Source: Bog-793 sp963761425
Lineage (GTDB): Bacteria > Actinomycetota > Acidimicrobiia > Acidimicrobiales > Bog-793
Direction of reading: 5' to 3'
Length of the DNA: 64,000 bases
Assembly: GCA_963761425.1 (NCBI GenBank)
Contig: CAVXGQ010000006.1
Coordinates: forward strand, 128,610 to 192,609
Both the position numbers and the translations under genes were made by a program. Of the stretch, positions 17,355 through 26,620 are shown piece by piece. Within the stretch, counting starts at the first letter, position 1, and each line of letters opens with the position of its first letter. The notes under the pieces were generated by a model. The model was not told where the DNA came from, did no database searches, and saw nothing but the letters and a program-made list of their open reading frames with translations.

Positions 17355-18494
17355 ATGCCGTACCGGAGGGTTACCGATCCGCGTCGTCTTCAGCAGCTGC
17401 TGGAAGCGGTCCTCGTTCTCCAAACCGATCTCGATCTCGACACCGCACTCCGTCACATCGTCGAACAAGCCCGTCAGCTGGCCAACGCGCGTTACGGCGC
17501 CCTCGCCGTCATCGAACCGGGTTCAGAACGCCTAGCCCAGTTCGTGAACGTCGGGTTCACCCCCGAGCAGGTCGACCGCATCGATCACCTGCCCCGCGGC
17601 GAAGGCATCCTCGGGATGCTCTTCGACACCCAGCATCCCCTCCGCCTCGCCGATCTCACCCAACATCCGGCCTCGGTCGGATTTCCCGCCCACCACCCGG
17701 TGATGCGGTCCTTCATCGGGGTGCCGATCGTGGTCCACGGCGAGGTGTTCGGCAATCTCTACCTCACCGAGAAGATGGACGCCGAAGAGTTCTCCGAGGA
17801 GGACGGAGACATCCTGCAGGGGCTGGCAATGGCCGCGGGCACGGTCATCGACAACGCGCAAATGCACGCCAAGGTAAGTGAGCTCGGTGTCACCGCTGAA
17901 CGGGCCCGCATCGCCCACGACCTCCACGACACCGTGATCCAACGACTGTTCGCGACCGGTCTCTCACTGCAGAGCGCCCTGCGACAGGTCACCGCCCCGG
18001 AGGCACTTCGGGTGATCCATACCGCGGTCGACGACCTCGACGACACGATTCGTCAGATTCGCACCTCGATCTTCGCCCTCGAGCCCCTGCCGGTCGGCCG
18101 ACGAAGCCCGCGGACGCGTTTCCTCGAGCTGTGCGCCGAATCGGCCCGCGGCCTGGGCTTCGAGCCCTCGATCTCGGTCTCGGGGCCGATCGACACCGAG
18201 GTGAGCGAACACGTCGCCGGCCACATGCTCGCCGTGCTGCGCGAGGCCCTGACGAACGTCGCCCGTCACGCTCACGCGAGCCGGGTTCACGTCGGCCTCG
18301 AAGTCGCCGAACATCGCCTCCGGCTCACGGTCACCGACGATGGAGTGGGCCTGCCAATGGGCTCGGGACCCGCGAGCCGGGGACTCACGAACATGGCCGA
18401 GCGCGCCAAGTTCCTTGGTGGCTCGTTCACGATCGCGCCCGGTGCCAAGTCGGGAACCGAAATGACTTTCGAGGTCCCCCTCATCACCGAGTAG
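17355..18494 (+). CDS. GAF-domain sensor histidine kinase (DevS-like)
   Basis: 379 residues: N-terminal GAF sensor domain (LLEAVLVLQTDLDLDTALR to AMAAGTVIDNAQ), HisKA_3 dimerisation region with phospho-acceptor His191 in RARIAHDLHDTVIQRL, and HATPase (ALTNVARHAHA, DDGVGLP, GLTNMAERAKFLGG). No membrane segment, so a cytoplasmic sensor. DevS/DosT-type kinases use haem-bound GAF domains to sense gases; whether this one binds haem is not visible. Start MPYRRVTDPRRL at 17355; the much longer open frame upstream is antisense to the regulator gene. Confidence 0.9.
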   Translation: MPYRRVTDPRRLQQLLEAVLVLQTDLDLDTALRHIVEQARQLANARYGALAVIEPGSERLAQFVNVGFTPEQVDRIDHLPRGEGILGMLFDTQHPLRLADLTQHPASVGFPAHHPVMRSFIGVPIVVHGEVFGNLYLTEKMDAEEFSEEDGDILQGLAMAAGTVIDNAQMHAKVSELGVTAERARIAHDLHDTVIQRLFATGLSLQSALRQVTAPEALRVIHTAVDDLDDTIRQIRTSIFALEPLPVGRRSPRTRFLELCAESARGLGFEPSISVSGPIDTEVSEHVAGHMLAVLREALTNVARHAHASRVHVGLEVAEHRLRLTVTDDGVGLPMGSGPASRGLTNMAERAKFLGGSFTIAPGAKSGTEMTFEVPLITE

Positions 18495-18589
18495 ATCCGC
18501 CCGGCGCCTCCTGGCGATGGCGGTCCACCCCAGGATCGGTGGGTCACGCTCCCCCGCCCCTCCAGATCCGCTCCGCCGCCGCGAGCCGG

Positions 18590-19231
18590 CTAGCTATCCG
18601 GGATCTCTTCCGCCGGATCTGCGCCGCGCACCGCGATCCTCACCCGGCGCTCCTGACGAAGAACCCGCAGCCGGTGGAGGACGAAAGCCACCACGACCAC
18701 CACGACCAACGCCACGAGCACGTAACCAGCGATCGAGACGTCGTGTGCCACGCGCTTCCATTCGTATCCGACGCCGTAGCCGACCGCGGCGAAACTGCCC
18801 GTGTAGATGATCGTCCCGAAGAAGTTAAAGACCTCGAACCGAGCTAAAGCCATGTCCGCCGTTCCGGCGACGATCGACGTGAACGCGCGCACGACCGGCA
18901 TGGCCCGTCCGACGAACACCGCGAACTCTCCCTTGCCGGACAGCCAGCGCTCCGCGCGGTCAAGGTCTTTGGAGGTGAGCAGCACGAATCGTCCGAGCCG
19001 CTCGACGAGCGGCCGACCCCCGACCCGCCCGACGGCAAAGGCAGTCGACGAACCGAGAAGCTCCCCGAATGCTCCCAGGACGAGCACGAGGGCGAGGTTC
19101 ATCCGGCCTGACGCGGCGAGCACGCCAGAGAACCCGAACGTGACCTCGGACGGGATCGGCACACAGCAAGCCTCGGCGAAGGCGAGCAGGACGAGCGCGG
19201 CATAGCCCGATTCCGTAAGGAGGTGCTGCAC
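18590..19231 (-). CDS. DedA-family membrane protein
   Basis: 213-residue membrane protein with the DedA features: helix (YAALVLLAFAEACCVPIPSE), re-entrant region, GRAMPVVRAFTSIVAG and a terminal hydrophobic helix (YVLVALVVVVVVAFVLH) before a basic tail. DedA proteins are implicated in undecaprenyl-phosphate or phospholipid recycling and membrane homeostasis. The GTG at 19231 follows AGGAG; the open frame extends to 20008 only as antisense of the hydrolase gene. Confidence 0.9.
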   Translation of the reverse strand: MQHLLTESGYAALVLLAFAEACCVPIPSEVTFGFSGVLAASGRMNLALVLVLGAFGELLGSSTAFAVGRVGGRPLVERLGRFVLLTSKDLDRAERWLSGKGEFAVFVGRAMPVVRAFTSIVAGTADMALARFEVFNFFGTIIYTGSFAAVGYGVGYEWKRVAHDVSIAGYVLVALVVVVVVAFVLHRLRVLRQERRVRIAVRGADPAEEIPDS

Positions 19232-19309
19232 GGCTCCTATTTGTAGTCGGTCCCGCGCTCCCGCCGAACGGGAGGCCAGGTGAGCTGCCACCGGCGATAA
19301 CGTGCCCGG

Positions 19310-20146
19310 GTGTCGCCGAACACAATCGCGAGCTCCGATGGCGTCGAGCTCACCGCCTACGACCTCGGTGGCGCAGGACGACCCGCGTTGCTGGTTCACG
19401 GCGCCGGGTTGAACGGCCTCAGCCTCCGCCCCCTGGCCGGATGCCTCGCTCGACGGCTCTCGTGTCGAGCGCTGGACCTGCGTGGGCATGGATCGTCGTC
19501 CACCCCGGCCACCTTCGCCTGGGAGGGCTTCGTCTCCGACGTGCGTGCCGCAGTGGACCAGCTCGGCTTGCGGCGCCCGGTCGCGAGTGGCCACTCGCTG
19601 GGCGCGACCGCTGTGCTGGGCGCCGAAGCGGAGAGCCCAGGCATCTTCGCTTTCCTCTTCTGCTACGAACCGATCGTCCACGCTCCTGACATCCCCGAAG
19701 CGCCCGATGAAGACATCGCCGAGGCGGTAAGGCACCGTCAGGCGGTCTTCCCCTCTCGCACGGCTGCTGCCGACCGCTATCGGCAGAGGTGGCCGTTCGT
19801 GAACTGGGACCCAGCCGCGCTCGCCGGCTACGTCGGGGGCGGGTTCGTCGACCTTCCTGATGGCTCGGTCGAGCTCGCCTGCGCCCCGGAGAACGAGGCG
19901 CGCATCTATGAGGCCGCCGAGCGATTCGACGTCTACGGTCGACTCGGCGCCATCGCGTGCCCGGTGACGATCGGTCGCGGTACGGCCAGCGACGTGCTGT
20001 CGGCTCAAGGCGCCGACGCGATCGTCTCGCAGCTGGTCAACGCGTCAATCGACGAGTTCGTCGGCTTCGACCATTTCGGCCCGTTCACCGACCCCTCGAT
20101 CGTCGCGGAAGCCGTATTCTCCGCGATCGACACAGCCGGGGCGTAG
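19310..20146 (+). CDS. Alpha/beta hydrolase
   Basis: 278 residues with the fold's landmarks: HGAG oxyanion loop, DLRGHGSS, nucleophile elbow GHSLG (Ser96) and a late His in FDHFGPF. The natural substrate is unknown; small esters or peroxidase-like activity are both possible in this family. GTG start at 19310, divergent from dedA. Confidence 0.85.
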   Translation: MSPNTIASSDGVELTAYDLGGAGRPALLVHGAGLNGLSLRPLAGCLARRLSCRALDLRGHGSSSTPATFAWEGFVSDVRAAVDQLGLRRPVASGHSLGATAVLGAEAESPGIFAFLFCYEPIVHAPDIPEAPDEDIAEAVRHRQAVFPSRTAAADRYRQRWPFVNWDPAALAGYVGGGFVDLPDGSVELACAPENEARIYEAAERFDVYGRLGAIACPVTIGRGTASDVLSAQGADAIVSQLVNASIDEFVGFDHFGPFTDPSIVAEAVFSAIDTAGA

Positions 20147-20159
20147 CCTCGAAGTCGCG

Positions 20160-20960
20160 ATGTCCTTTCCGCTACCGAGCACCCTTTCGCCCTCGAAGCT
20201 CGCTCGTTTCGTGCAGTGTTCGCTCGCCTTCCGGTACTCGTACATCGACCGGCTTCCCGAGCCTTCGTCCATCCAACAGGTACGGGGCACGCTGGTTCAC
20301 CGCGCTCTTGAGCTGCTGTTCAGTTCGGCACGAGGTGCCGACCGCACCCGCGCTCGCGCTCGCGAATCGCTGGCTTCGGCGTGGGAGGACGTTTCAGCAT
20401 CCGAGGAATTTGCCGGTCTGGCACTCGACGACCAAAGCGCCCGTCGTCTCCTTGACGACGCCACGGATCTCCTCGAGCGATACTTCTCGCTCGAGGACCC
20501 GGCCGTCGTGCATGAAGTCGGGCTCGAACTCGACCTGCACGCGACCGTCGAAGGCGTCGAGCTTCGCGGCATCATCGACCGCCTCGACGACCTCGGTGAT
20601 GGTGCGCTCGCGGTGGTCGATTACAAGACCGGTCGGGCGCCTTTGCCGGACCGATCGCGCTCGAGCCTCGCCGGTGTCTACTTCTACGCCCTGCTCTGCG
20701 AAGAAGTGCTGGGCACCCGCCCGAAAGAGGTTCGGCTGATGTATCTGCGTGACCAGGTCGTCTTGGTCGAATCCCCGACCGAGCAGACCATACGCGGCGC
20801 CCGCCAGCGAGCCCTCGCGGCCTGGGAGGCGATCGGTAGGGCTTGCGCGACCGAGGACTTCCGACCGAGTCCGTCTCCTCTCTGCAAGGTGTGCGCCTTC
20901 CGATCCCTATGCCCGGCGTTTGCGGTCACGACGCCTGTCGTCGACGAGGCGACCGCGTAG
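20160..20960 (+). CDS. RecB-like PD-(D/E)XK nuclease with Fe-S cysteines
   Basis: 266 residues of the RecB/Cas4-type nuclease fold: LSPSKLARFVQC at the start, RGTLVHRALELLF, catalytic ELDL...GIIDRLDD...VVDYKTGR, and a C-terminal cluster CKVCAFRSLC which, with Cys20, gives four cysteines suited to a 4Fe-4S cluster. It resembles single-domain AddB/Cas4-like nucleases of actinobacteria. No helicase or cas gene is adjacent, so a role in general DNA repair is the simplest reading. Confidence 0.85.
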   Translation: MSFPLPSTLSPSKLARFVQCSLAFRYSYIDRLPEPSSIQQVRGTLVHRALELLFSSARGADRTRARARESLASAWEDVSASEEFAGLALDDQSARRLLDDATDLLERYFSLEDPAVVHEVGLELDLHATVEGVELRGIIDRLDDLGDGALAVVDYKTGRAPLPDRSRSSLAGVYFYALLCEEVLGTRPKEVRLMYLRDQVVLVESPTEQTIRGARQRALAAWEAIGRACATEDFRPSPSPLCKVCAFRSLCPAFAVTTPVVDEATA

Positions 20961-20984
20961 CAGTCCGACTAATCTCGAGGCCCG

Positions 20985-21524
20985 ATGCTCCGCACGCTCG
21001 TCGCCGACTTCGACGAGCGTGTCGACGCGCTGTTCGATCACATCCGCGGGAATCCCGTCGCCGACCGGGTCTTCTACACCGCTTCCGCTCTGGGCGAGTT
21101 CGGGTTGATCTGGGTCGTGTTCGCGCTGTTGCGCGCCCTGCGTGGAGGTCGGCTCAACGAGAAGGCGGCTCGGCGGGCGATCGTCGCGACCGGTGTCGAG
21201 TCGGTTCTCGTCAACGTGGTGATGAAGTCGTTCGTGCGTCGCCACCGACCGGCCAACGAGCACCACCACCCCCTGCCCCTGCGCCAACCGCTCTCCTCGA
21301 GCTTCCCTTCGGGTCACGCCACGGCGGCCTTCTGCGGGGCGACCCTGCTTTCTGACGGCCAAGACCCGCTCGCCCCGCTGTACCTGGCGACCGCGGTGGT
21401 CGTCGCGGCAAGCCGGGTCTACGTTCGCATCCACCACGCTTCAGACGTCGTCGGCGGCATGGCCGTCGGGCGCGTGCTCGGACTGATCGGCAAGCGCCTC
21501 GCACCGTTGCACGCCCGTGACTAG
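20985..21524 (+). CDS. PAP2-family membrane phosphatase
   Basis: 179-residue membrane protein with the three phosphatase motifs: KSFVRRHRP, SFPSGHA and SRVYVRIHHASDVVGG. Such enzymes dephosphorylate lipid substrates such as phosphatidate or undecaprenyl pyrophosphate at the membrane. The gap to the upstream nuclease gene is 24 bases. Confidence 0.9.
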   Translation: MLRTLVADFDERVDALFDHIRGNPVADRVFYTASALGEFGLIWVVFALLRALRGGRLNEKAARRAIVATGVESVLVNVVMKSFVRRHRPANEHHHPLPLRQPLSSSFPSGHATAAFCGATLLSDGQDPLAPLYLATAVVVAASRVYVRIHHASDVVGGMAVGRVLGLIGKRLAPLHARD

Positions 21525-21608
21525 CCAGGTGCCATTGGGCGGGATCACCTCCATCGCGTACCGTCGCCGAAAGATGCGCCTGGTGCGCCGCTCGGAGGTG
21601 GGCGACCG

Positions 21609-22124
21609 ATGAGCGTCGCCATCGTGATGGGGAGCGACTCCGACGAGGCCGTGATGCGCCAAGCCGCCGAAGCACTCGATGAACTGGGCGTCCCGTGGGA
21701 GATGCGCGTGATCTCGGCGCATCGTGCCCCGTACGACACGCTGGAATACGCGCGAGGTTGTCGCGCCCGCGGCATCCAGGTCATCATCGCCGGGGCAGGC
21801 GGGGCGGCGCACCTCGCCGGCGTGCTCGCCGCGGCCACGCCGTTGCCGGTGATCGGGGTGCCGATCGGGTATGCCGCGCTCTCGGGCCTCGACTCGCTGC
21901 TCTCGATGGTGCAGATGCCTCGCGGCGTGCCCGTCGCCACCGTCGGGATCGACGGGGGGCGCAACGCCGGCCTGCTCGCCGCCCGCATCGTCGGTGTCGC
22001 CGACGAAGGCGTCCTGCAGGCGGTCGTCGAGTTCCAGGGTCGCCTGGCCGACGACGTACGAGCGCAGGACTCCGCGATCCGGCAGCGGACCGGCGGCAAA
22101 AGCACCCCTTCTCAGCTGGTCTGA
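21609..22124 (+). CDS. purE: N5-carboxyaminoimidazole ribonucleotide mutase
   Basis: Purine biosynthesis step converting N5-CAIR to CAIR. The 171-residue protein has MGSDSDEAVM at the N terminus, ISAHRAPYDTLEYA and the loop IIAGAGGAAHLAGV, all typical of class I PurE. purK is not adjacent. Its stop overlaps the next start by one base (TGATG). Confidence 0.95.
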   Translation: MSVAIVMGSDSDEAVMRQAAEALDELGVPWEMRVISAHRAPYDTLEYARGCRARGIQVIIAGAGGAAHLAGVLAAATPLPVIGVPIGYAALSGLDSLLSMVQMPRGVPVATVGIDGGRNAGLLAARIVGVADEGVLQAVVEFQGRLADDVRAQDSAIRQRTGGKSTPSQLV

Positions 22125-22954
22125 TGGACTCGCTGGCTGAGCGGCTCGGGTTGGCGCCACAGGCGCGGGCGTTGATCGTGTCGTGTGACGATCTCGGTTT
22201 CTCGTACGCGGCGAACGTCGCGGTCTACGACGCGTTGCGCCAAGGCACCGCCACGTCCGCCTCCCTCATGGTCCCGGCTCCCTGGGCACGGGGCGCCGTG
22301 CGCGCCTACCGGGGTGAGGACGTCGGCGTCCACCTCACCTTGAACGCCGAGCACGAGCTGTACCGCTGGGGACCGATCACACACTCCCCGTCGCTATTCG
22401 ACGGTGAGGGCGGCTTCCCGCGCACGATTGCCGACGTCTGGGAGCACGCCGATCCCGACGAAGTCCGACGCGAGTGGCAGGCGCAGATCGATCGCTCGAC
22501 CCTGTGGGGCATCGACGTGACGCATCTCGACTCGCACCTCGGCGGCGTGGAGCTGAGGCCAGAGTTCTTCGACGTGTATCTCGAGCTCGCCGACGATCGC
22601 CGGCTCCCCGTGCGCCTTCCCGCCGTCGAAGAGGAACGTCGGGTGGGTTTCCCGTTCCGCGAACTCGCTGCCGAGCGGGGCGTCATCGCGCCTGACCGCG
22701 TGGTGCCGATCGCGGCCTTCGTCGCCAACCTGACCGGCCGGGCCGAGGATCTCGACCTCGTGCCGCCGGGGATCACCGAGGTCCGCGCCGCGCCGTCACT
22801 CGACACGCCGGAGTTGCGCGCCTCGGCGGTCGATTGGTCCTTTCGGGTCGCCGACGGCGAGCTGATCGGACCCACAGGTCCACTGGCGCGCCTGATCGAG
22901 ACGACACGCCTTCCGACGATCGGCTATCGAGCGTTGCGTCAGTTGTTGCGCTAA
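22124..22954 (+). CDS. ChbG/HpnK (YdjC)-type carbohydrate deacetylase
   Basis: 276 residues of the YdjC family, metal-dependent deacetylases acting on N-acetylated sugars. Metal-ligand and catalytic motifs are visible: SCDDLGFS near the start, GVHLTLNAE and THLDSHLGG. Translationally coupled to purE by a one-base overlap. The substrate is unknown. Confidence 0.85.
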   Translation: MDSLAERLGLAPQARALIVSCDDLGFSYAANVAVYDALRQGTATSASLMVPAPWARGAVRAYRGEDVGVHLTLNAEHELYRWGPITHSPSLFDGEGGFPRTIADVWEHADPDEVRREWQAQIDRSTLWGIDVTHLDSHLGGVELRPEFFDVYLELADDRRLPVRLPAVEEERRVGFPFRELAAERGVIAPDRVVPIAAFVANLTGRAEDLDLVPPGITEVRAAPSLDTPELRASAVDWSFRVADGELIGPTGPLARLIETTRLPTIGYRALRQLLR

Positions 22955-22973
22955 CCGCCGCGACGGCCTTCGT

Positions 22974-23393
22974 TCAGTAGTACTTTGGCACGTAGGCACC
23001 GCGGCCGAGTGCCGCGCTCTCGAAGTAATCGAGAGAATCGTCGACCTCGCCGCGCACTTCGCGCACCCACTCCAGGCGCTCTTTCAACATCCGCTCGACG
23101 CCGGCACGCAGCGTCATCGAAGAGATCGCACAGGTCCCGCAGGCCCCCTGCAGCTCCACGTTGACGATCCCGGCGCGGTAGTCGACCCCGGCGAGCACGA
23201 GGTCTCCGCCGTCCTGCTGGACCGCTTCAGCCATCAGCTCGATGAGCTCGGTAAGCGCGACGCGACGGCGCTCCAACTCCTCGGGCGGCAGTTCGTCCAC
23301 GGCCCGAGAATCCTCGGAAAGCGGAGGGGCAGGTGGGGCCACGGCCGGTGGATGCGTTCGTTCCCACTCGCCGTCACCGCCGGTTGTCGTCAT
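22974..23393 (-). CDS. NifU C-terminal-domain (Nfu-type) Fe-S protein
   Basis: 139 residues: a Pro-rich N-terminal stretch, then the Nfu domain with ALTELIELMAEAVQQDGGDL, GACGTCAISSMTL (CxxC that carries a transient cluster) and GVERMLKERL. Such proteins deliver Fe-S clusters to targets. ATG at 23393 follows AGGAG; the frame is open further to 23489. It is not linked to the suf operon at 48-53 kb. Confidence 0.85.
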   Translation of the reverse strand: MTTTGGDGEWERTHPPAVAPPAPPLSEDSRAVDELPPEELERRRVALTELIELMAEAVQQDGGDLVLAGVDYRAGIVNVELQGACGTCAISSMTLRAGVERMLKERLEWVREVRGEVDDSLDYFESAALGRGAYVPKYY

Positions 23394-23459
23394 CACGTCT
23401 CCTAACCACCAGCTCACACTCTCTATCACGGCCGGACGGTCTCGACTTAGGATGCCGCA

Positions 23460-24338
23460 ATGCAGCTCGTCGTCCTCGCGGCTGGACACGGGACCCGTTA
23501 CGGGGGCCTAAAACAGCTCGCCCCGGTCGGGCCTCACGACGAGTCCATCATGGACTATACGGCTTTGGCGGCCGACTCCTGCGGGTTCGACGGCATCGTC
23601 CTCGTCGTGAGGGGCGAGATCCGCGAACAGATGGAGCACCACATCAGCCGGCATTGGCCTGCCTCGCTTCCCGTTGCCATGGTGTGCCAGTCACCCGTCC
23701 CCGGAACGGCACAGGCGGTCGTCTCGGCCCGGCCGGAGCTCCACGGCCCCTTCGGCGTGGCCAATGCCGATGACCTGTACGACGAGGCCGCGCTGAGGAT
23801 CGTGCACGACCACTTCACACGGCCTCGCCAAGACGGAACCGTGGAGGAAGCGCACGTCATGGTGGCCTATCAGCTCGTGCACACCGTGCTCACCGACGCC
23901 ACGGTGAAGCGCGGGCTGTGCGAAACGGGCGGCGACGGCCAGCTCGTTCGGATCGTCGAACACACGGTGTCGCTGCTCGAGAACGGCCGGTTCGTCGCCG
24001 TGCCGGTCGCGACAGGCGAATCAGGGGATTTGGCCGAGCCGCGGCTCATCCCCGGCTCGGTGCGGGTCTCGATGAACCTCTGGGGCTTCCACTTCCGGAT
24101 GCTCGACCACCTCGAGCGCGCGCTCCAGTCCTTCGAACCGGGGGCCGGCTGCGGCGAGCTGCTGCTCCCCCAGGTGGTGGGGGAACTCGTCGTGTCCGGC
24201 ACCGACCGAGTGCGCGTGGTCGACACCGAGGCACGCTGTATCGGCATCACTCACCCCGAGGACATCGCGATCGTGCGCGATCAGCTCGCGGCGGATCCCG
24301 CCATTTTGGCCCCGATCCGGGAGATCCAGGAAACCTGA
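23460..24338 (+). CDS. NDP-sugar pyrophosphorylase-like nucleotidyltransferase
   Basis: 292 residues. The N-terminal LAAGHGTRYGGLKQLAPVG is the nucleotide-binding signature of sugar-phosphate nucleotidyltransferases; GVANADDLYD gives the metal-binding acidic pair. It lacks the left-handed beta-helix of GlmU-type enzymes. The sugar is unknown and no sugar-nucleotide genes are adjacent. Confidence 0.85.
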   Translation: MQLVVLAAGHGTRYGGLKQLAPVGPHDESIMDYTALAADSCGFDGIVLVVRGEIREQMEHHISRHWPASLPVAMVCQSPVPGTAQAVVSARPELHGPFGVANADDLYDEAALRIVHDHFTRPRQDGTVEEAHVMVAYQLVHTVLTDATVKRGLCETGGDGQLVRIVEHTVSLLENGRFVAVPVATGESGDLAEPRLIPGSVRVSMNLWGFHFRMLDHLERALQSFEPGAGCGELLLPQVVGELVVSGTDRVRVVDTEARCIGITHPEDIAIVRDQLAADPAILAPIREIQET

Positions 24339-24392
24339 GCGCGCCACCGCGTCGTTTTTCGCCTTCGAGCCAGACTGCGTAGTGTAGGGCGC

Positions 24393-25223
24393 ATGCCACT
24401 CGTCTACGTCAATGGTGCGCTCGTCACCGCGGAGAACGCGACCGTTTCGGCCTTCGACCATGGACTCATCGTCGGCGACGGGGTCTTTGAGACCATCCTG
24501 CTCTACCAGGGGCGCCCGTTCGCACTTCGCCGCCACCTGACTCGGCTCGAGCACTCGGAGCGAGGGCTCGGGATCCCACCCATCCCCTCCGAGGATGTGG
24601 CCCACGCCATCCACGCCGTCGTCGACACGGCGGAATTCGCCGTCGGCCGGATCCGGATCACGGTTACCTCTGGAGCCGGACCGCTCGGTTCGGGAAGGGG
24701 CAGCGATCCGCCGACGCTCGTCGTCGCCGCCGATCCCTTCGAGTCCTTCGACGAGCCCTCCTCGGTCCTGGTCGTCCCCTGGCCCCGTAACGAGCACGGC
24801 GCGCTCCGCGGACTGAAGACGACTTCGTACGCCGAGAACGCCTTGGCGCTCGAGCGGGCACACCAAAGCGGCGCCGACGAGGCGATCTTCGGCAATACCG
24901 CCGGCATGCTCTGCGAGGGAACCGGGTCGAACGTCTTCGTCGTCGTTGCCGGGGAGCTCGTCACGCCCCCGCCGTCGTCGGGCTTGCTCGAGGGGGTCAC
25001 GCGTGGCCTCCTGCTCGAACGAAACGGGGGGATCGAGCGGGATGTGCCGCTCGCCAGCTTCACCAGGGCCCAGATCGACGAGGCCTTCCTCACCTCGACG
25101 TTGCGAGGTGTCCAGCCGATCGGAACCATCGACGGCCATCGCCTCGCCACGGTCGGCGGCCCCGAGACCCAGAAGGCGACGGCCGCCTACGCCTCGCTGC
25201 TCGGCGGCGAGATCGACCCTTAG
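24393..25223 (+). CDS. Class IV aminotransferase / aminodeoxychorismate lyase-like
   Basis: 276-residue PLP enzyme of fold type IV: VYVNGALVTAENATVSAFDHG, GVFETILLYQGRPFALRRHL, the PLP lysine in GLKTTSYAENALA, the NVFVVV strand and LLEGVTRGLLLE. The family covers 4-amino-4-deoxychorismate lyase (PabC), branched-chain and D-amino acid transaminases; size and the short loop favour PabC-like, but context does not decide. Confidence 0.85.
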   Translation: MPLVYVNGALVTAENATVSAFDHGLIVGDGVFETILLYQGRPFALRRHLTRLEHSERGLGIPPIPSEDVAHAIHAVVDTAEFAVGRIRITVTSGAGPLGSGRGSDPPTLVVAADPFESFDEPSSVLVVPWPRNEHGALRGLKTTSYAENALALERAHQSGADEAIFGNTAGMLCEGTGSNVFVVVAGELVTPPPSSGLLEGVTRGLLLERNGGIERDVPLASFTRAQIDEAFLTSTLRGVQPIGTIDGHRLATVGGPETQKATAAYASLLGGEIDP

Positions 25224-25362
25224 GCCGCAGGCGGCGGGTAGGTCGGCGGCGGGGGCCACCGCCTGGTGTCGCCTGGTCTCTCCCCGGCACCACCGGGACG
25301 ATCCCGCCCGCGGGTTCGCCGGGCCCCACCGGGAGCGGTGGACGGGTCGGGTGGCGTCGGCG

Positions 25363-26205
25363 TCAGACCGGTGACGGGGCGATGCCGCGGACCGCGGCGA
25401 CCACCTCGAGGACGCGGGTCGGCGTCGGGGCATCATGCCAGTCCACCACCACGCCCCGAGAAGGCGTCCGAAGCACGCTCCAGACGGCCGAGGCGACCTC
25501 TGCCGGGGAGGCGACCGCCTCGACGCCGACCAGTGCCACCAGCGGGAACCCGTCCGTTCCCAGGGCCTCTGACACCTCTCGCAGCACCTGGGTGTCACCG
25601 CCCGCCACCTCGACGAAGCAGCAGTCCGCGTGCCGCTTCGCGCAAGCTGCGAGCTCGGCGGGCGGAGGTGGCGAAACCCCGGGGGTGGGGCCCGGCGCCG
25701 GCACCAGCACGCCGAGCGGGGTCGGCGTCGCGCGCCGTGCCCTCGGCTCATTCCACGCCCCTTGGATCGCAAAATGCCGACCGGCCAAGGTCGGCCCCGG
25801 AGTGTCGAGCATCAGCCGCACCACGTCGAGCGCCTCGGCGAGCTCATCGAGACCCGTCCCGGAGGGGGTCGCGGACGGGCGGAGGCAGACGAGGGCCCGC
25901 CCCGTGGAACAGACGTCGAGCGCGGCCACGGTTTTGGCGAGAACCGCGGGGTGCCGTTCCCCGACCGCGGTCGCCACGCATCCCAGCACCACCCGGGAGG
26001 TCGCGGCCGCCAACGCACCAAGCAGGACGAAGGGGTCGGCGGGGGCGCCCGGCGCCCGTGCCCCATCGAGGATCACGGCTTGCGCTCCCGCCTGCTCCGC
26101 CGCCATCGCCAGACGCACCAGTTCAGCCGGCGCCAGGTCGGCACCGGCTGCGGCGGACCGCCCCGAGGCGGGACGGAACCGGACGCCAACGGTGACCGAG
26201 TCCAC
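25363..26205 (-). CDS. Luciferase-like (LLM class) monooxygenase-type protein
   Basis: From a GTG at 26205 the product is 280 residues starting MDSVTVGVRFRPASG, with ELVRLAMAAEQAGAQAVILDG and LLGALAAATSRVVLGCVATAV, the usual TIM-barrel landmarks of F420- or FMN-dependent LLM proteins. The Ala-, Pro- and Val-rich middle is less conserved, and no ribosome site is visible, so it may be leaderless. The open frame to 26517 is antisense of the divergent gene. Confidence 0.72.
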   Translation of the reverse strand: MDSVTVGVRFRPASGRSAAAGADLAPAELVRLAMAAEQAGAQAVILDGARAPGAPADPFVLLGALAAATSRVVLGCVATAVGERHPAVLAKTVAALDVCSTGRALVCLRPSATPSGTGLDELAEALDVVRLMLDTPGPTLAGRHFAIQGAWNEPRARRATPTPLGVLVPAPGPTPGVSPPPPAELAACAKRHADCCFVEVAGGDTQVLREVSEALGTDGFPLVALVGVEAVASPAEVASAVWSVLRTPSRGVVVDWHDAPTPTRVLEVVAAVRGIAPSPV

Positions 26206-26271
26206 CGGGACGTTGTAGCGGAATCGGCGCCCGTCCGCCCGAAGGTCACTCGGGTCGGGCGATAATGCCTC

Positions 26272-26529
26272 ATGGCACGTGCGCGAGCGCAGCGTCCCAG
26301 GCCGATCCGCGCCGTGTTCGTGCGCGATCCCCTCACCGGCCGGACCGCCGAGGTGCGCTCGATCCAGCCGCTCGCCGCCCGCAAGCCCTACCGGTGCCCG
26401 GGGTGCAACCAGGAAATCCCCCCGGGCGTCGGCCACGTCGTCGTGGTCCCGCTCGCCGACGCCTCCGAACGCCGCCACTGGCACGGCGCCTGCTGGGAAC
26501 GGCGCTCGGCCCGCCAATCCGGTCGGTGA
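26272..26529 (+). CDS. Small zinc-site protein of unknown function
   Basis: 85 residues, very basic N terminus, then a likely metal site YRCPGCNQEIPPGVGHVVVVP and RRHWHGACWE. Proteins with this layout are common in actinobacteria and are often mislabelled as ATP/GTP-binding. Function unknown; divergent from the LLM gene. Confidence 0.75.
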   Translation: MARARAQRPRPIRAVFVRDPLTGRTAEVRSIQPLAARKPYRCPGCNQEIPPGVGHVVVVPLADASERRHWHGACWERRSARQSGR

Positions 26530-26620
26530 GCCCGGGACACGAGGAGCCCGGAACAGAAGCCATTCACCCGGGCGATAGACTTCTGGTGCGTCGCGCGTGC
26601 TCTGAAGACGGAGATACTTG

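Noticed and set aside
24021..25772. 583-codon minus-strand open frame
   Set aside because: Antisense to the nucleotidyltransferase and aminotransferase genes, low-complexity Arg/Pro/Ser composition; a shadow.
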